The notes: generated from the sequence alone by a model not told the origin. A stretch of 64,000 nucleotides of DNA from Leptobrachium leishanense (GCA_009667805.1 CM019064.1:381111120-381175119), one strand, 5' to 3'. Positions 22,423 to 35,675 are shown, counted from the first letter of the stretch. Numbers and translations are program-made.

Positions 22423-22999
22423 TGTCATGCCTGCTGGTGGTACTAGCCTTGCTCGTGCCGCAGTTAGGCCTCCTGGGCAGAGAGGGTGCAGTTCTGGACA
22501 CATATCCTCTGGACCTTCTGCACCTGGTCATAGATCTAGCAGGCATTTAAATAGGAGCAGCTGGCAGAGCTCTGGGCCCTATGGTGGTTTCCAGTATAAC
22601 CCTCAGCAAGCTCCTGGAAATCTGTGATCGTTTGGTTTAACCTCTGGCTAAGTAGTCTCGGTTCTGGTTCCTGCTCATGTCCTTGTTTGGTTTATATTGA
22701 TTCTATGTACTGACCCTGGTTTTAATAACTGGACTTTGGTTTTGCTCTTTTTTCCCTCTATGGTTATTTATTATACTGATTCTGTGTACCGACCTCTAGC
22801 TTTGTATTTTGTAGTGCGATCTTTCTCTTGACCCTGAGGGTTAAATACTTCTATGTATTGTCATTGTTCATGTTCTTTATTCAACTTAAAATTGGCCATC
22901 CTAAGGACCAGCCTGTCAGATTAGGGTTTCTTTGCTTAACTGAGTTTTGTTTGAGTGCTGGGTTTTGTCTGCGTGCTTGGTTTCACGCTATCCGTGACA
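22423..22999 (+). mobile_element. Ty3/gypsy-type LTR
   Basis: TGTCATGCC to CCGTGACA, 577 bp with inverted TGTCA/TGACA ends and the TATA-like CATTTAAATAG near 22546. It is followed by TTACATCTGACTTG, close to the leader after the 5' LTR of the chromovirus (TTACGTCAGGGCC at 58174). That suggests a 5' LTR with a few bases of internal region left, not a clean solo LTR. It is a different, smaller LTR family. Confidence 0.6.
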
Positions 23000-23102
23000 T
23001 TACATCTGACTTGAATATTTTTGCCCATGCAGAAGGTATGCACTAGGGGTATCCTAGTGGTTTGTCATGTAAGCCTTTTAACTAGGCAAACTGATCAGCT
23101 CC

Positions 23103-24047
23103 TTTGGATTCTAGTACCACCTGTACACTGATGACACTCAAATATACCTCTCCTCCTCTGATCTCTCTCCTGCTTTCCTGGATCGGCGTCTCTCTGCTGT
23201 CTCGAACTGGATGTCTTCCCACTTCCTTCTACTCAATCTTGCCAAAACGGAAATTCTCATTGTTCCTTCCTTCAAGAACAACCAAATGTCACGTATCTCT
23301 CTACGAGTAAATGGAACGCTCATTAGCCTGACGCCTCAAGCTCACTGCCTTGATGTAACTTTCGATTCTGACCTAACGTTCTCTTCCCACGTCCAGACAG
23401 TGACCAAATCCTGTTACTATCAACTCAAAAACATTGCCCACAATATACCGCGAAGGTGCTGGTTCATGCACTTGTCATTTCACGACTTGATTACTGCAAC
23501 TCACTCCTTATTGTCCTCCTCAACTCCCGTATTACCCCTTTGTAGTTTGTAATGAATGCAGGTGCCAGACTTATTTTTCTCACCAGATGCACCTTGCGTA
23601 CAACCCCCACCCCTCGGCCTGTCCCTCTGTTGGCTTCCTGTATGTTTCAGGATACAGTTTAAAATACTGATGCTCACGTTCAAATCGCTCAATAACTCGA
23701 CCTCCCCTTTTCATGTCTTGGTTGCTCTGCAAGCATGTCCTGTCTATACACCTCCAGTTGGCGGGTGATCTCCGTCTGTACTCTGTCGACTCTCGCGATG
23801 CCAACTCTAGACTTCTGAAGGGCAGCTCCGGTTCTGTGGAATGACTTACTTTGCCTTATCAATATCTCCCCTAATCTTCAGGCCTTCAAGATAGCCCTAA
23901 AAACCCATCTCTTCTGATTAGCGTACCACATCACTGATGCAACTCATCCCTCTGCTCACCTACACTTACATCATGATTGAAGCCGTTTCCATGGCCACAC
24001 CATTCCTAAACTGCTGGCACTAATGATCCAGGCATCCAGTAAAACTC
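23103..24047 (+). pseudogene. L2-clade LINE reverse transcriptase fragment
   Basis: 3' half of an L2-type non-LTR retrotransposon. It begins at the RT catalytic block (YTDDTQIYL near 23115), then WMSSHFLLLNLAKTEIL, then the C-terminal words CWLPVCFRIQFKIL and LKTHLF in changing frames. Several frameshifts are present. The LINE resumes at 26101 after a Penelope-like insertion. ATCCAGTAAAACTC ends the left half (24034-24047) and is repeated at 26087-26100. The 30660-31096 fragment is a relative and shows the uninterrupted order. Confidence 0.8.
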
Positions 24048-24159
24048 GAAAAAAGAATTGGAAGACCTCAGCATCTAGAATAAGTCCCCGTTGGTCTATT
24101 CAAATGGACCACGGGTGTTGGAATCGCCAAAATTAACAAGAAGATGGGTGTAGGATAAT

Positions 24160-24210
24160 GCACAAAGCCCAACCCGTTTTGTCTATAAAATAGACTTTTT
24201 CAAGGGCAAT
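24160..24210 (-). ncRNA. degenerate hammerhead-like motif
   Basis: Minus strand: CTTGAAAA, then a stem-loop AGTCTATTTTATAGAC, then AAAACGGG. A hammerhead needs CUGANGA, stem II and GAAAC. Stem II is intact (GTCTA/TAGAC), but both core strings have substitutions. Probably inactive. Confidence 0.35.
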
Positions 24211-24245
24211 ACAAGTATATAAATTGTAAAAAGCAAAATAATATA

Positions 24246-25862
<1,617 letters not shown>

Positions 25863-26100
25863 TATGTATAGTTTTTATCCTACACCCATCTTCTTGTTAA
25901 TTTTGGCGATTCCAACACCCGTGGTCCATTTGAATAGACCAACGGGGACTTATTCTAGACGCTGAGGTCTTCCAATTCTTTTTTCCTGTCTATGTGTAGA
26001 GTATTGGACCATCTCCAGGGAACCTCCTCAGCATTTCACCTTAAAGATAAGTTGACTTTTTTTCTCCCTATCACTAATTGCCGGTTATCCAGTAAAACTC

Positions 26101-26263
26101 CACTTGTCTTCCTCAACCCCAATCCCTCTAGATTGTATGAGCAGGGCCCTCTACACCTCTTGTTTCCATAATATGTTTGTTTATCTGTATCTCGCTCCCT
26201 TTGGTTATTGTAAAGCACAGCAGAAACTATTGGCGCTATATAAATGATGACAATAATAATAAA
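26101..26263 (+). repeat. L2 LINE 3' tail (resumed)
   Basis: CAACCCCAATCCCTCTAGAT...GCAGGGCCCTCTACACC, then TATTGGCGCTATATAAAT and (AAT)n. This completes the L2 that stops at 24047. Confidence 0.85.
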
Positions 26264-26265
26264 TA

Positions 26266-26650
26266 CAGGTCGGAGACTCCTTATCCATGATTCTAAAATC
26301 CTGAATCCTAAAATCCTGAATTTTCAGAGCCATATGTATTTTAATATTTCTGAATTAGGGGCATGCCGGATGGGTGCTGTCGTTTGAGAACCCAGCTCCT
26401 TAGAACTGCAGAAGACCGCTGCACACTTTGGGATCATCTGAGCAGCCCTAGCGTGTGTCATGCATCATATCTGCAGAGTATCCCCACACAGTGCTCCCAG
26501 CATGCATACACACAGGGGTCTGCAGTAGAAATGGGGTCGCGGCTCTCCCTCCGCTAAAACATCGGATTCTCCCAGATACTGAAATCCAGAAGAATCTGAA
26601 TTCTGGAATGCTCAGGGTCCCGAGCATCCGGATAAGGGATGTTCCACCTG
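26266..26650. mobile_element. pogo/Tigger-like MITE at a TA site
   Basis: 385 bp with ends CAGGTCGGAGACTCCTTATCC and GGATAAGGGATGTTCCACCTG, flanked by TA. Inside are AATCCTGAAT/ATTCTGG words. CTTATCC-type subterminal words and a TA duplication fit Tigger/pogo relatives. It landed directly after the (AAT)n tail of the L2. Non-coding. Confidence 0.65.
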
Positions 26651-26652
26651 TA

Positions 26653-27600
26653 CGTTCTTGTAAAAGAAACATTTAGCTAATTAAAACTATTCACTAAATT
26701 ACTGCCTGTGACCAGTTAATCCTATCTCTCTTTTTTTTCCCTCACGGCAGTATTTTTAATTTCATAAAAACATATGTAAGGCTACAGGAATGAAAAAAAA
26801 GGATGGGAAACAGGGAGAACTAGGCCATATACAGTCAATAAACAGTCGGGCATGTATTTATTGATTACATAAGAGCAGTAGCGTCATGGCATCTTAGAAA
26901 ATCCTATCTCGTTATCATCCTGTAGGAGCCAGTCAATACCTCGTCTTCCTTTGTCTTCCTGGTTCACGACAAGGTAAGAAATGTCATGAATTGGAAAGCC
27001 TATTCACAGATTTTACAGTTGGTGGCAGAATATATTTCGGGTACAAGTCAACACTAGAATATCTCTTTAATCTATACATGTGGCTTTTCTCCTTTTATGG
27101 CACATTTCATTAAACACTTTTTTAAAGTAATCAGTGGCTGAAAAAATGATGTCCTTAAGGTATACTTTAATACAACATAAAAGAATAAAATATTACGTTG
27201 ATGCTGTAAGATGACCTGAGACTTCAATGGGTTTTACAGCTGGAGCACTAACCAAGTAATTAATCTAACTGGTTTCAAGCTTTCTTCTCTTTCCAACTTC
27301 TGTTTCATTTTCTTCACTTTATGTTCTAGCTTCGTCTTTGTAGTAGCACTAAAACCTTGATGATGGTATCTCCTCATTTGATGCTTCCCGGGCAAGTTAT
27401 CACAGTTATGGATAAGGTTATCCTTTTCTCAACTGACAATCATCTCTCCGCCCTTGTGCCGTAATATCTTTTTTTTTATACAAGTTAGTGACCCTATGGC
27501 TTCCTCCCATGTCATCACTAGACTGCTCTTCTCCCCCCAAGTCATTCGAGAGTTACTTGTAAATACTTGTTACGGATCTTAAGAACTCATTTTGAAATAC
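26653..27600. other. no gene recognised
   Basis: AT-rich sequence. I see no coding frame of note and no element ends. Confidence 0.5.
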
Positions 27601-27603
27601 TTT

Positions 27604-28523
27604 GGGCCCTATTACAATGTTCGCGCATACGTTTGCGCCGGCGCAAGAACGCATTAACGCGAGGGGCAAAACCCTTTGCGCTGAACGCCGTATTACAATG
27701 TCAGCACAACAAACGCGTGTATACGTCTACTGCGGGTGAACCTGCGCGAGCGTACTGTACTGCGTGTGTCCTATACTTAACATTGCGAGCGCAAATGCGT
27801 TTGTGCGCTGGTACGCGGATGGTATTACAATCTATGCGCAGTTTGTAACTCACAGCCTTTGCGCGCATAATTTTAGCAACTCCTGAAAGCTGGTGTTAAT
27901 GGCAAATTCTATCAACCTGGCCAAAACCAAATACACCAGCCCAAAAAAAAATACGCAGCAAAGTATAGTTACACATTCTACACATACCAAACCAATAAAA
28001 TGGAGAAGTTGTGTGTGCATTTCTTATTGCTGCAGCATATATGCTCAGATTGACTTTGACAGGCGCAAAAACTTAATGTGAGACAATTGTGGCTCTTAAT
28101 TCTGATTGGCTGAATCGCGTGAAAAAAACAGTCCGCACACTGGTTTCTGCGCACGACGTTGCTGCGCGCGCGTTTGTGCGCGTCCGTTTTACGTGCGTTG
28201 TTGCTCAGCGGATGAAAAATTGCGCGAGGTTTGATATACGCGCGTTAACGTTTAACGCTGGGTGCACAAATTCACGTGTTGCGCAAGCGTTTTGTACCGG
28301 CTGGGTGGAGTAGAGGTAACATCACTGCTCTGCATGGAGAGAGCCTGTGGAGTCATGGGTTCAAACCCAGCCAGAGCACCTCTCCAGTAAGTGTCCTTGG
28401 GCAAGACACCTAACGGTACATACTCGCCACCCAGGACATACTTGAAAACGAGAGAAATCTCAATGTATCCTTCCTGGTGAAATCCTTTCTCAAAAAAAAA
28501 AACCAAAGATTGTAATAGGGCCC
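27604..28523. mobile_element. GGCCCTATTACA-family DNA transposon, TTT-flanked
   Basis: Ends GGGCCCTATTACAATG and ATTGTAATAGGGCCC, with TTT on both sides (27601-27603, 28524-28526). The interior is rich in CGCG and GCGC words. The TIR and internal blocks (GCATTAACGCGAGGGGC, CTGATTGGCTGAATCGCGTG) recur at 44796 and 46692. A SINE is inserted near the right end. No transposase. A 3-bp duplication recalls PIF/Harbinger, but the usual TWA is absent. Confidence 0.65.
28305..28503 (+). mobile_element. tRNA-headed SINE (V-SINE-like), complete
   Basis: Head GTGGAGTAGAGGTAACATCA...ATGGGTTCAAACCCAGCC has an A-box-like and a B-box (GGTTCAAACC) element for RNA polymerase III. It is followed by the core GTGTCCTTGGGCAAGACACC and the tail ACTTGAAAACGAGAGAAATC...CTTCCTGGTGAAATCC, with an A-rich end. 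It lies inside the GGCCCTATTACA element. Confidence 0.85.
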
Positions 28524-28526
28524 TTT

Positions 28527-29301
28527 ATGTATAGGTTTACATGAACAGCACTGAGTATCTCGCAGTAGATTAGACAATAAACTAAGCAAAGGTATAAACA
28601 GGGCAGAAAGAAACATTGCCAAATGTTGCCTGGTATGTGCTTTGCATATAAAAGTCTTTTTCATTTGTTTTGTCACAAAGAGGATTGCTGTAAGGAAAAA
28701 AAAAGGAAAAATAGATAAAAAGAAGATGTGAAGCAATAGATAATGATAATTAGGCAGCTAAAACCCAAGTGCCTTCATACAAGAGTGGAGAGTTAATGTG
28801 CCAAGTTTAAACTCCCTGAGAACAAATTTCAGAAATTAATCCAATTCTGAGCAAAAACACAGACAAAACTCTAATTAATTTGCTTATGGTATACTAAATG
28901 TTCTACTGCGGTATGTATCTTAACCGTCAATTCAAATTTTGAATTGATCGTAACAATTCCTCCCTAATTAGCCTTTCTAATTGGTCTTTATCCATTCCAA
29001 GTTTGTTCTTCCATACCTTTTATAGCTTTACAGCTCTGCTTGCGTTTTTAAATGGTATTGTTACTATACTGCAAAGCAAAATGAACTCCTTACTTACTAC
29101 CTACATCGCATTGACCTTCATTAACCCTTTCACCACCAAGCACTTTTATTGGGGGGAAAAAATATTATCAGAACTATTTGTACTTGTGATGCAAAGGTAA
29201 CACTAAAATGAAGGAATCACATAACAATCTCCTATAAAGATCGCTGTTCTATAGTCGGTTAAAGATTAAAATAAGGTTCGTTTTACTTACAGTTGCATAT
29301 T
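28527..29301. other. no gene recognised
   Basis: AT-rich sequence without recognisable element or gene. Confidence 0.5.
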
Positions 29302-29411
29302 GTTGAGTAGAGGTAACATCACTGCTCTGCATGGAGAGAGCCTGTGGAGTCATGGGTTCGATTCCAGCGAGCACCTCTCCAATAAGTGTCCTTGGGCAAG
29401 ACACCTGACGG
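29302..29411 (+). mobile_element. tRNA-headed SINE, left half
   Basis: TAGAGGTAACATCACTGCTC...GGGTTCGATTCC (B box) then GTGTCCTTGGGCAAGACACC. It stops at CCTGACGG, where a hAT element is inserted, and continues at 30336. Confidence 0.87.
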
Positions 29412-29490
29412 CAGTGGCGTAGCATGGGTTGTCAGCGCCCGGGGCCAGCCAAGAATTGTGCGCCCCCCCAACCTGTGGACACGTTATCGA

Positions 29491-29930
29491 TATTGCCCCA
29501 GCTCTCACATGGATATTGCCCCAGCTCACACATGGATTTGCCCCAGCCAGCTCACACATGAATATTGCCCCAGCTCACACATGAATATTTGCCCCAGCTC
29601 ACACATGAATATTTGCCCCAGCTCACACATGAATATTGCCCCAGCTCACACATGGATTTGCCCCAGCTCACACATGAATATTGCCCCAGCTCACACATGG
29701 ATTTGCCCCAGCACATGGATTTGCCCCAGCTCACACATGGATTTGCCCCCCAGCACATGGATTTGCCCCAGCACATGGATTTGCCCCCAGCACATGGATT
29801 TGCCCCAGCACATGGATTTGCCCCAGCACATGGATTAGCCCCAGCTCATGGATTTGCCCCAGCACATGGATTTGCCCCAGCTCATGGATATGCCCCAGCT
29901 CTCACCTGGATATTGCCCCAGCTCCCGGGC
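29491..29930. repeat. minisatellite, unit GCTCACACATGGATTTGCCC, module copy B
   Basis: About 440 bp of 18-23-bp units. Reverse-complemented, they read GAGCTGGGGCAAATCCATG(TGT), the same unit as the arrays at 17432 and 35731. Long open frames over it are artefacts of the repeat. Confidence 0.93.
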
Positions 29931-30169
29931 AGCGGGAGTGCCTGCCCGCCCCGGTCCTGAACAGCGTGCAAGTCCGTCCTGTTGAAGGGGAGGCGGCTGC
30001 GTGCGTGCGCAGGTCACGCGGTCCGGCCAGTCAGGTGGTACAGAGACTCAGTACCACCTGATTAGACGGACCACGTGACCTGCGCCTGCACGCAGCCGCC
30101 TCCCCTTTAACAGGACGGAGTCGGACTCACTGTTTAGGACCGGGGCGGGCAGGCACTCCCGCTGCCCGG
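29926..30169. repeat. GC-rich long inverted repeat, module copy B
   Basis: Arms meet near 30045 at CAGGTGGTAC...GTACCACCTG. Outer parts GGGCAGCGGGAGTGCCTGCC and GGCAGGCACTCCCGCTGCCC pair. Same hairpin as 17164-17424 and 35487-35675. Confidence 0.88.
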
Positions 30170-30335
30170 CATCTGGGTCCCCTCAACCCGCGGGCCCTTG
30201 GGCGGCGCCCGAGGGCCCGGCGGGTCAGTCGGGCCACATGTTTTAGGGGCGCATAATTTCAAAAGAAATTATGCGCCCCTAACAAAACTGCGCCCGGGGC
30301 CACGGCCCCCCTGCCCCCCCCACGCTACGCCACTG

Positions 30336-30432
30336 CCTAACGGTACATACTCGCAACCCAGGACATACTTGAAAACAAGAGAGATCTCAATGTATCCTTC
30401 CTGGAAAAATCCTTTTACAAAAAAAAAAATTA
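30336..30432 (+). mobile_element. tRNA-headed SINE, right half
   Basis: CCTAACGGTACATACTCGC, then ACTTGAAAACAAGAGAGATC...CTTCCTGGAAAAATCC and an A run. It completes the SINE begun at 29302. Confidence 0.87.
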
Positions 30433-30659
30433 CTGGCAAAACCTCCCACTATCCTACTTGGGTAGATGTTGGTGTTCCCCAAAATATTGTACCCTTTACA
30501 GATGTTACATATTTTATTAAAATATTCTGACGCGAAATTTCTAAAAGTGTTTTGTGACCTTTATATGACAATGTAAATCGTTCAGCATAGTGCTTTTGAA
30601 ATGGATGCAACCATATTCATATGAAGGAGTTAACTTGACTGTGATTTGGCAGTAAATTA

Positions 30660-31096
30660 CAGACATATGTCTACACGTCTTTGTTACTCCGCAAGCACGT
30701 CCCATCTAGACAACTCCAGTTGGCAGGCGATCTCCACCTGTTATCTGCTAGTGCCTACACCCGCACCGCCAACTCTCGCCTCCAAGAGTTCTCAAGGGCA
30801 GCTTAGGCCCTGTAGAATGACTTTCCTCGCCTTATCAAACTCTCCCCTGATCTTCAGACCTTCAAGAAATCCCTCAAAACCCATCTCTTCAGATTAGCAT
30901 AACACATCACTGACTCAACTCATCCCTCTGCTCACCCACTCACACATGATTGAAGCCGCTTCTAGGGCCCCACATTCCCAAAACACTGGCACTAATGATC
31001 CTGCCATCTATTAAAATTTCCCTTATCTTCCTAAACCCCAATCCCTCTAGACTGTAAACTCCTAATAGCAGGGCCCTCTACACCTCTTGTAGAGGT
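30660..31096 (+). repeat. L2 LINE 3' fragment
   Basis: Degenerate C-terminal coding words (CTTCAAGAAATCCCTCAAAA, CATCTCTTCAGATTAGC), then the tail CCCCAATCCCTCTAGACTGT...GCAGGGCCCTCTACACC. Related to 23800-24047 plus 26101-26160. Confidence 0.75.
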
Positions 31097-31222
31097 GGCC
31101 CTATTCCAAAGTTGGTACTAATTTAACCAGAGCTGTTTTAAACTTACCAGAGTCATTATAGTCTATGGGGTTGTTAAGTTTACAACAGCTCTGGTCAAGT
31201 AACCGACTTTGGAATATAGCCC
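31097..31222. mobile_element. short palindromic MITE (GGCCCTATTCCAAAG)
   Basis: GGCCCTATTCCAAAGTTGG and CGACTTTGGAATATAGCC, with AACCAGAGCTGTTTTAAACTT and its inverse inside. A related copy lies at 51480-51613 within a hAT element. Confidence 0.7.
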
Positions 31223-31428
31223 TCAGTATTTCATTCTGTATTAAACCAATCTCCAATTTCAGACTGGAACTCTGGTCCACTCAGCTAGTAAACCACTATC
31301 TAGACACTCCAACCTCTGTCATATGCAGAGTGTAACGTCCGTATTTCCCCTTTCTCATGTAATATGATTTATTATATCCAATTTACGGCATTTTTACATT
31401 CTCAGTTGGCACAGTTAGAACCAGGTAA

Positions 31429-31866
31429 GGCTAGGGTCAGACGAGCATGATTTCTACGGACTGTACGTCCGTGCACACGGACGTACGTCAGTACGGAAGA
31501 CACAGTAGTGGCCACACAGTCTGTTTATTCACTGACGTATATTTTGACGGATGTAGGAGGGAAAATAAATTAAAAAGCAAAACCATTTTGTCCGTGAAAA
31601 ATGCAGGACGTATAAATGCAGTCCGTCTGACCACGTTCCATCACTCACACACAAAGCTATGCGGACGCAGCGCACTTTGTGCGGCCGTTCTAGGGGTTGT
31701 ACGTTCTTGCCTGCCTTGCGTCCGTGGGCCGCGGCCGTTGTGCGTCCGCAGTTCAGTGCGGACGTACTTCATGTGTCAGGCTCCAATGGGCTTTCTGTCA
31801 TGCTATCACGGACGTACTTTTAGGCGCAATCACGGACGTGAACACTATGCTCGTCTGACCCCAGCC
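31429..31866. mobile_element. Harbinger-like MITE, TAA duplication
   Basis: 438 bp, ends GGCTAGGGTCAGACGAGC and GCTCGTCTGACCCCAGCC. Perfect 3-bp duplication TAA (31426-31428, 31867-31869), as expected for PIF/Harbinger. Very CpG-rich interior with repeated GGACGTAC words. No transposase. Confidence 0.82.
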
Positions 31867-31869
31867 TAA

Positions 31870-32643
31870 GTTGTATGAACTGATAGACATGCTAACTTGC
31901 CCTCAACGTCCCACCCCTGTATCCATGGCATTAATATACTCTATATTTTGTCACCCAGAGTATACACTCCTGTAAAGGGTGGTCTAGCATCATGCTCTAG
32001 ATACTTACATCACTTGTGATGATTGTCACTTTGGACTTGGGGTACATGGCTCATAGATATGTGTTTGGGAGGTGTGATCCTGATGTTTTATGTTGTCTCT
32101 CAGCCCTCTCCTATGGCCCTCTCCTTTGTTAAAGTCACCTTGTACTTACAATTCTAGGTGCAGTGTGTGTGATTTCTGAGCCCTCTTCCCTGATGTCTGT
32201 GTTATTATTATTCCCAGTTTTGTTTTCACCCTGCAAGGAGCTCCGTCTATTGACTGGGTGGGGTTGGGCCAGAATTAGTACTCCTTCAGAATACTGACAG
32301 CAAGAGGGAGCCTTTATTCACGTGGATCCCTAGCCTGGGTACTGATCTCCACATGACATCCAATGTATCTGGAGAGGGCCTTGTACAAGCCACGCTATAC
32401 TCTCGTATAGTGCTTCACTCGGACAGCTGTTGGGAAATTCTACTGAAAATCTTACTTCACACTTACTACTCACCTGCTATCTTGGTTTCCTTCACTCCTA
32501 TAAGACTATACGAATATATGCCTAAAATGTGCCTGGAATGATGCAACCCTATTTCATTGCCCATTGGCTTGTCCCATGTTTAAAAAACTGAAAAACAGTA
32601 TCTCTCTGCACTCCCATCAAAAGAAGGGGCAGAATCTGCTGCC
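31870..32643. other. no gene recognised
   Basis: AT-rich sequence with no element ends that I recognise. Confidence 0.5.
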
Positions 32644-32646
32644 TAA

Positions 32647-33071
32647 GGCTAGGGTCAGACGAACGCATTTTCGCGTTGTCTGTGAAAAAGTGCGTTCGAA
32701 CGAATGGACGCATTTTTTCACGGAGTACGCGATAGCGGTCATACGATGCGCATTTGCATCCGTGATTTTGTACGGATCATCAATAAAACACTTTGTGCAT
32801 CTGGACGTTATGTTGGCCGGACATTAGCAGTGTCTGACGTCTCCAAATCACGCACACACGCCTCTAGCGGACGCAGCGCACTCTGTACAACCGTACTAGA
32901 GGTTTTACGTTCTCGACAAAATGCGTTCGTTTTCCACTTGCGTTGCGCAGCCGGACTTTTGTGCGACCGTACTTCGTATATTGGCCGTCATTGCCTGGCA
33001 CTTGCTGCTACTACGGCCGTGATTAAGTGCGCCTGCACGCGCGTTCGCACTGCGCTCGTCTGACCCTAGCC
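32647..33071. mobile_element. Harbinger-like MITE, TAA/TTA flanks
   Basis: 425 bp, ends GGCTAGGGTCAGACGAACGC and GCGCTCGTCTGACCCTAGCC. Flanked by TAA on the left and TTA on the right. CpG-rich interior. Same family as 31429. Confidence 0.8.
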
Positions 33072-33080
33072 TTAGTTGAG

Positions 33081-33260
33081 TTAGTGCAGGGGCATTGTTT
33101 GTTTTATATGCTGTAGAACAGAGAAATAAAATATATTTTGTATTTACTTTTTTCAATTTATTATTTTAACACATTACATGGTCTCATTGTAAAGACCAGA
33201 CTCTGACCTTTCCAATGACGCCTCACTTAACCTTGTGCAGTGTACAGTCCAGAGATGTGG
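33081..33260 (+). repeat. dispersed repeat with ATTGGAAAGG-type palindrome
   Basis: GGGGCATTGTTTG...TACATGGTCTCATTGTAAAG and TGACCTTTCCAATGACGCCT. Related to the copies at 20880 and 63443. Confidence 0.6.
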
Positions 33261-33364
33261 GTTCCAGAGTCCCCCTGTCTCTTCTCTCTGCAGTGCCACG
33301 GTCTAGTTTGTAGATGAAGCAATGCAGTGCGTCATCAGCTCCACACTTGCTGGCAGTGTGGGAA

Positions 33365-33590
33365 ATGAGAACAGTTACAGTTACAAGTACTTATACGGCG
33401 CCAACAGATTCCGTAGCGCTTTACAATAGGGGAGCAGGAACAGGTGACATAATAAATAATGAAACATAAGGGACAGACAGCCCAGCCCATAGGATAATTG
33501 TCCTGCTAATGCAGCTTTTTATACAAGTGCCCAGACAGACATCCCATGAGCTTACAATCTAAGGGACTGAGGTAAGTGAAATAAAAGGGA
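33365..33590 (-). repeat. L2-tail-derived repeat
   Basis: TACTTATACGGCGCCAACAG...CGTAGCGCTTTACAATAGGG, then GAGCTTACAATCTAAGGG. This is the inverse of the L2 tail with its TTAGATTGTAAGCTC word. Confidence 0.75.
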
Positions 33591-34139
33591 GCAGGGGGAG
33601 TGTGGAGATAATTACCAGAAAGAGTATAGCAGACATTGCATGATGATAGACGAAGAGCTTGGGCATGATAAGGTTATTTTTTTGACATATTCAATGGGCA
33701 TGATAAGGTTAAACCGAGAAAGAAGTGAAGCAGCTGAGAAAAGGAGCCTATATAATTAGGATAGGGACTGGGGGGGCGGATGGGACAGCAGAGGGAAAGA
33801 TGGGATTGAAGCGTAGCTGTGGATAAGAAAATATAGAGTTTAGAGAGATAGCCATTGTATCCAAATAATTTACAACAGGGAGGAGCAGAACAAACTGAGA
33901 ACCAGCACAGAATTAAACTATCAACAAAAAAAAAGAGGGAAAAATAAAATAAACTAGCAGCAGTAACAATATGGCAAAAATTGTGTTGATTGAAGAATAC
34001 CTTTCTGGCTGGATACAGAGAGAGAGATTGCTGTGAGTATGGCTTGCTGGTAGCGCAGCATCACTGTTCACTTTATAATTGTAAACTGAAAAATAGTGCT
34101 GCGCTAGAAAAAAAGAAAAATATTATTTTATTTGATAAA
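33591..34139. other. no gene recognised
   Basis: A-rich sequence. GGGCATGATAAGGTTA occurs twice (33662 and 33697). Nothing else assigned. Confidence 0.5.
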
Positions 34140-34332
34140 AAATACATAATCTGGCCTTTCCAATGATACCTCATATGTCCCTCTAGCCCTGAGAGCTCCA
34201 GAGATACAGTGGTCTAAATGATTGTAAATTGTAAAACTTAAACTTTTTTTTTTTTTTACAAAGCAAGACGCCCCCTTGTGGCAGGCGCCTGTAGGCACAC
34301 GCCTACTCTGCCTAGTTATAAATCCGGCCCTG
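34140..34332. mobile_element. hAT right-end fragment next to a dispersed repeat
   Basis: 34148-34205 carries TGGCCTTTCCAATGATACCT. From about 34246 the sequence reads AAGCAAGACGCCCCCTTGTG and ends AAATCCGGCCCTG, the inverse of a hAT end CAGGGCCGGATTTA. No left partner is visible and the next 8 bp (GGCTTGAG) are not repeated upstream, so it is a fragment. Confidence 0.6.
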
Positions 34333-34934
34333 GGCTTGAGGTCACTTACTCTCCAGAATGTGGTCTTTTCACCATTTCTCTCAGACCCAGTCAAGAACTC
34401 TAGAGGGGCCTATTTAAATGCTCTATTGTGTCCTGATATCTGACAGTAAGAAAAGTGATTATTTTACCAGTGGAACAACTAACCCCCTTTCCTTTCAATT
34501 TACACCAAATTTTATAATGTGCTTTTGCATGAGTGGACAGAAGGCAAATTAAATAAGGATTCTAAGAACGGTAGTTACTAACCCGCGGGTTTTCAGAAAA
34601 TGCAGGTTTCCAAAAACCTGCATGTTTTGCTTTTTATAGACTACTCAAAGTCTAATCTCATTATGATCACTACAAGTCATCATTTTATTATCTATGTTTA
34701 TCCCATTTACTGTATCAGAGAGGCAGCAGATTTAGGTGCCACGATCAGCACCAAACCTAAATATAGTCCTGGGACATTGCACTCTCTTGTTTCTGTACCT
34801 CTGAGAGATTACAAATCTACAAGTGGTACATTTCTGGTCTAGGTTGAATATTTTGCCCCAGGGTAGGTTTGCATATCCAGGTAGAAATGGTCCAAAACTA
34901 GAGGTTTAATATTAGAATGCAAAATCGAGGAATA
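34333..34934. other. no gene recognised
   Basis: AT-rich sequence. Nothing assigned. Confidence 0.5.
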
Positions 34935-35486
34935 CAGGGTTATTCAAAGAGATCCGAATGGCTGCCGAAAGGGAACTGAACACTGAAAATCAGCGTTAGG
35001 TTACCTTTCCTAGCCATTCGGCTATCCAGAGAGCAGGCAATTCGCCAAATCTTGGTGAATTGCCTGCACATACGGTGCCTGTTCGGTGCCTGTTGGAGGG
35101 CAGAGAAATCCCCATAGAGGAGCAATGCTTCGTCTATTCAGAGAACAAAAACCAGCAGTGAAAGGTGCCCCAAATGCCCTGTCATTCGGTGGTTTCATTC
35201 GACAGGTTTATTCAGGCGAATCCCATAGCCTTCATTGTTAAAAATATTCCCGTTTTAATTCAATATCTAATAAACCGTTTATTATAATATTCTGCAGTAA
35301 AGAGTCTCTTTTATTTATAGATTTTTTAGGATATTTTAAGCATTTTTCATGATTTTTTATTTTTAAAAAATCCTATTTTATTAAATTTTTTTAACTTTAC
35401 TTACCGTATATACTCGCGTATAAGCCGAGTTATTTGACTCAGATTTTGAGTCAAAAAAACGCGATTCGGCTTATACGCGAGTCAAG

Positions 35487-35675
35487 GTCCTGAACAGCGT
35501 GAGTCCGTCCGTGTTGAAGGGGATGCGGCTGCGTGCAGGCGCAGCCGGTCACGTGGTCCGGCTAATCAGGTGGTACTGAGTCTCTGTACCACCTGACTGG
35601 CCGGACCGCCTGACCTGCGCACGCACGCAGCCGCATCCCCTTCAACACGGACGGACTCACACGCTTTTCAGGACC
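35487..35675. repeat. GC-rich long inverted repeat, module copy C
   Basis: Arms around 35580 (CAGGTGGTACTGAG...GTACCACCTG) with GTGAGTCCGTCC and GGACGGACTCAC outside. Same hairpin and same orientation as 17164-17424. Confidence 0.88.

Larger units (their letters stand above)
29412..30335. mobile_element. 924-bp hAT-type element carrying hairpin and minisatellite
   Basis: Ends CAGTGGCGTAGC and GCTACGCCACTG are perfect inverses. Flanks CCTGACGG (29404-29411) and CCTAACGG (30336-30343) form an 8-bp duplication with one mismatch. That is hAT-like, with a TIR family different from the element at 17051. Inside, the minisatellite and the GC-rich inverted repeat appear in reversed orientation relative to 17051. 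No transposase. Confidence 0.88.

Noticed and set aside
28305..28385. Possible tRNA gene with a B box
   Set aside because: It is the head of a SINE, followed by SINE core and tail, and repeated at 29302. The cloverleaf is not intact.
31447..31869. 140-codon open frame in the Harbinger-like MITE
   Set aside because: CpG-rich non-coding MITE. No transposase motif, and sister copies do not keep the frame.
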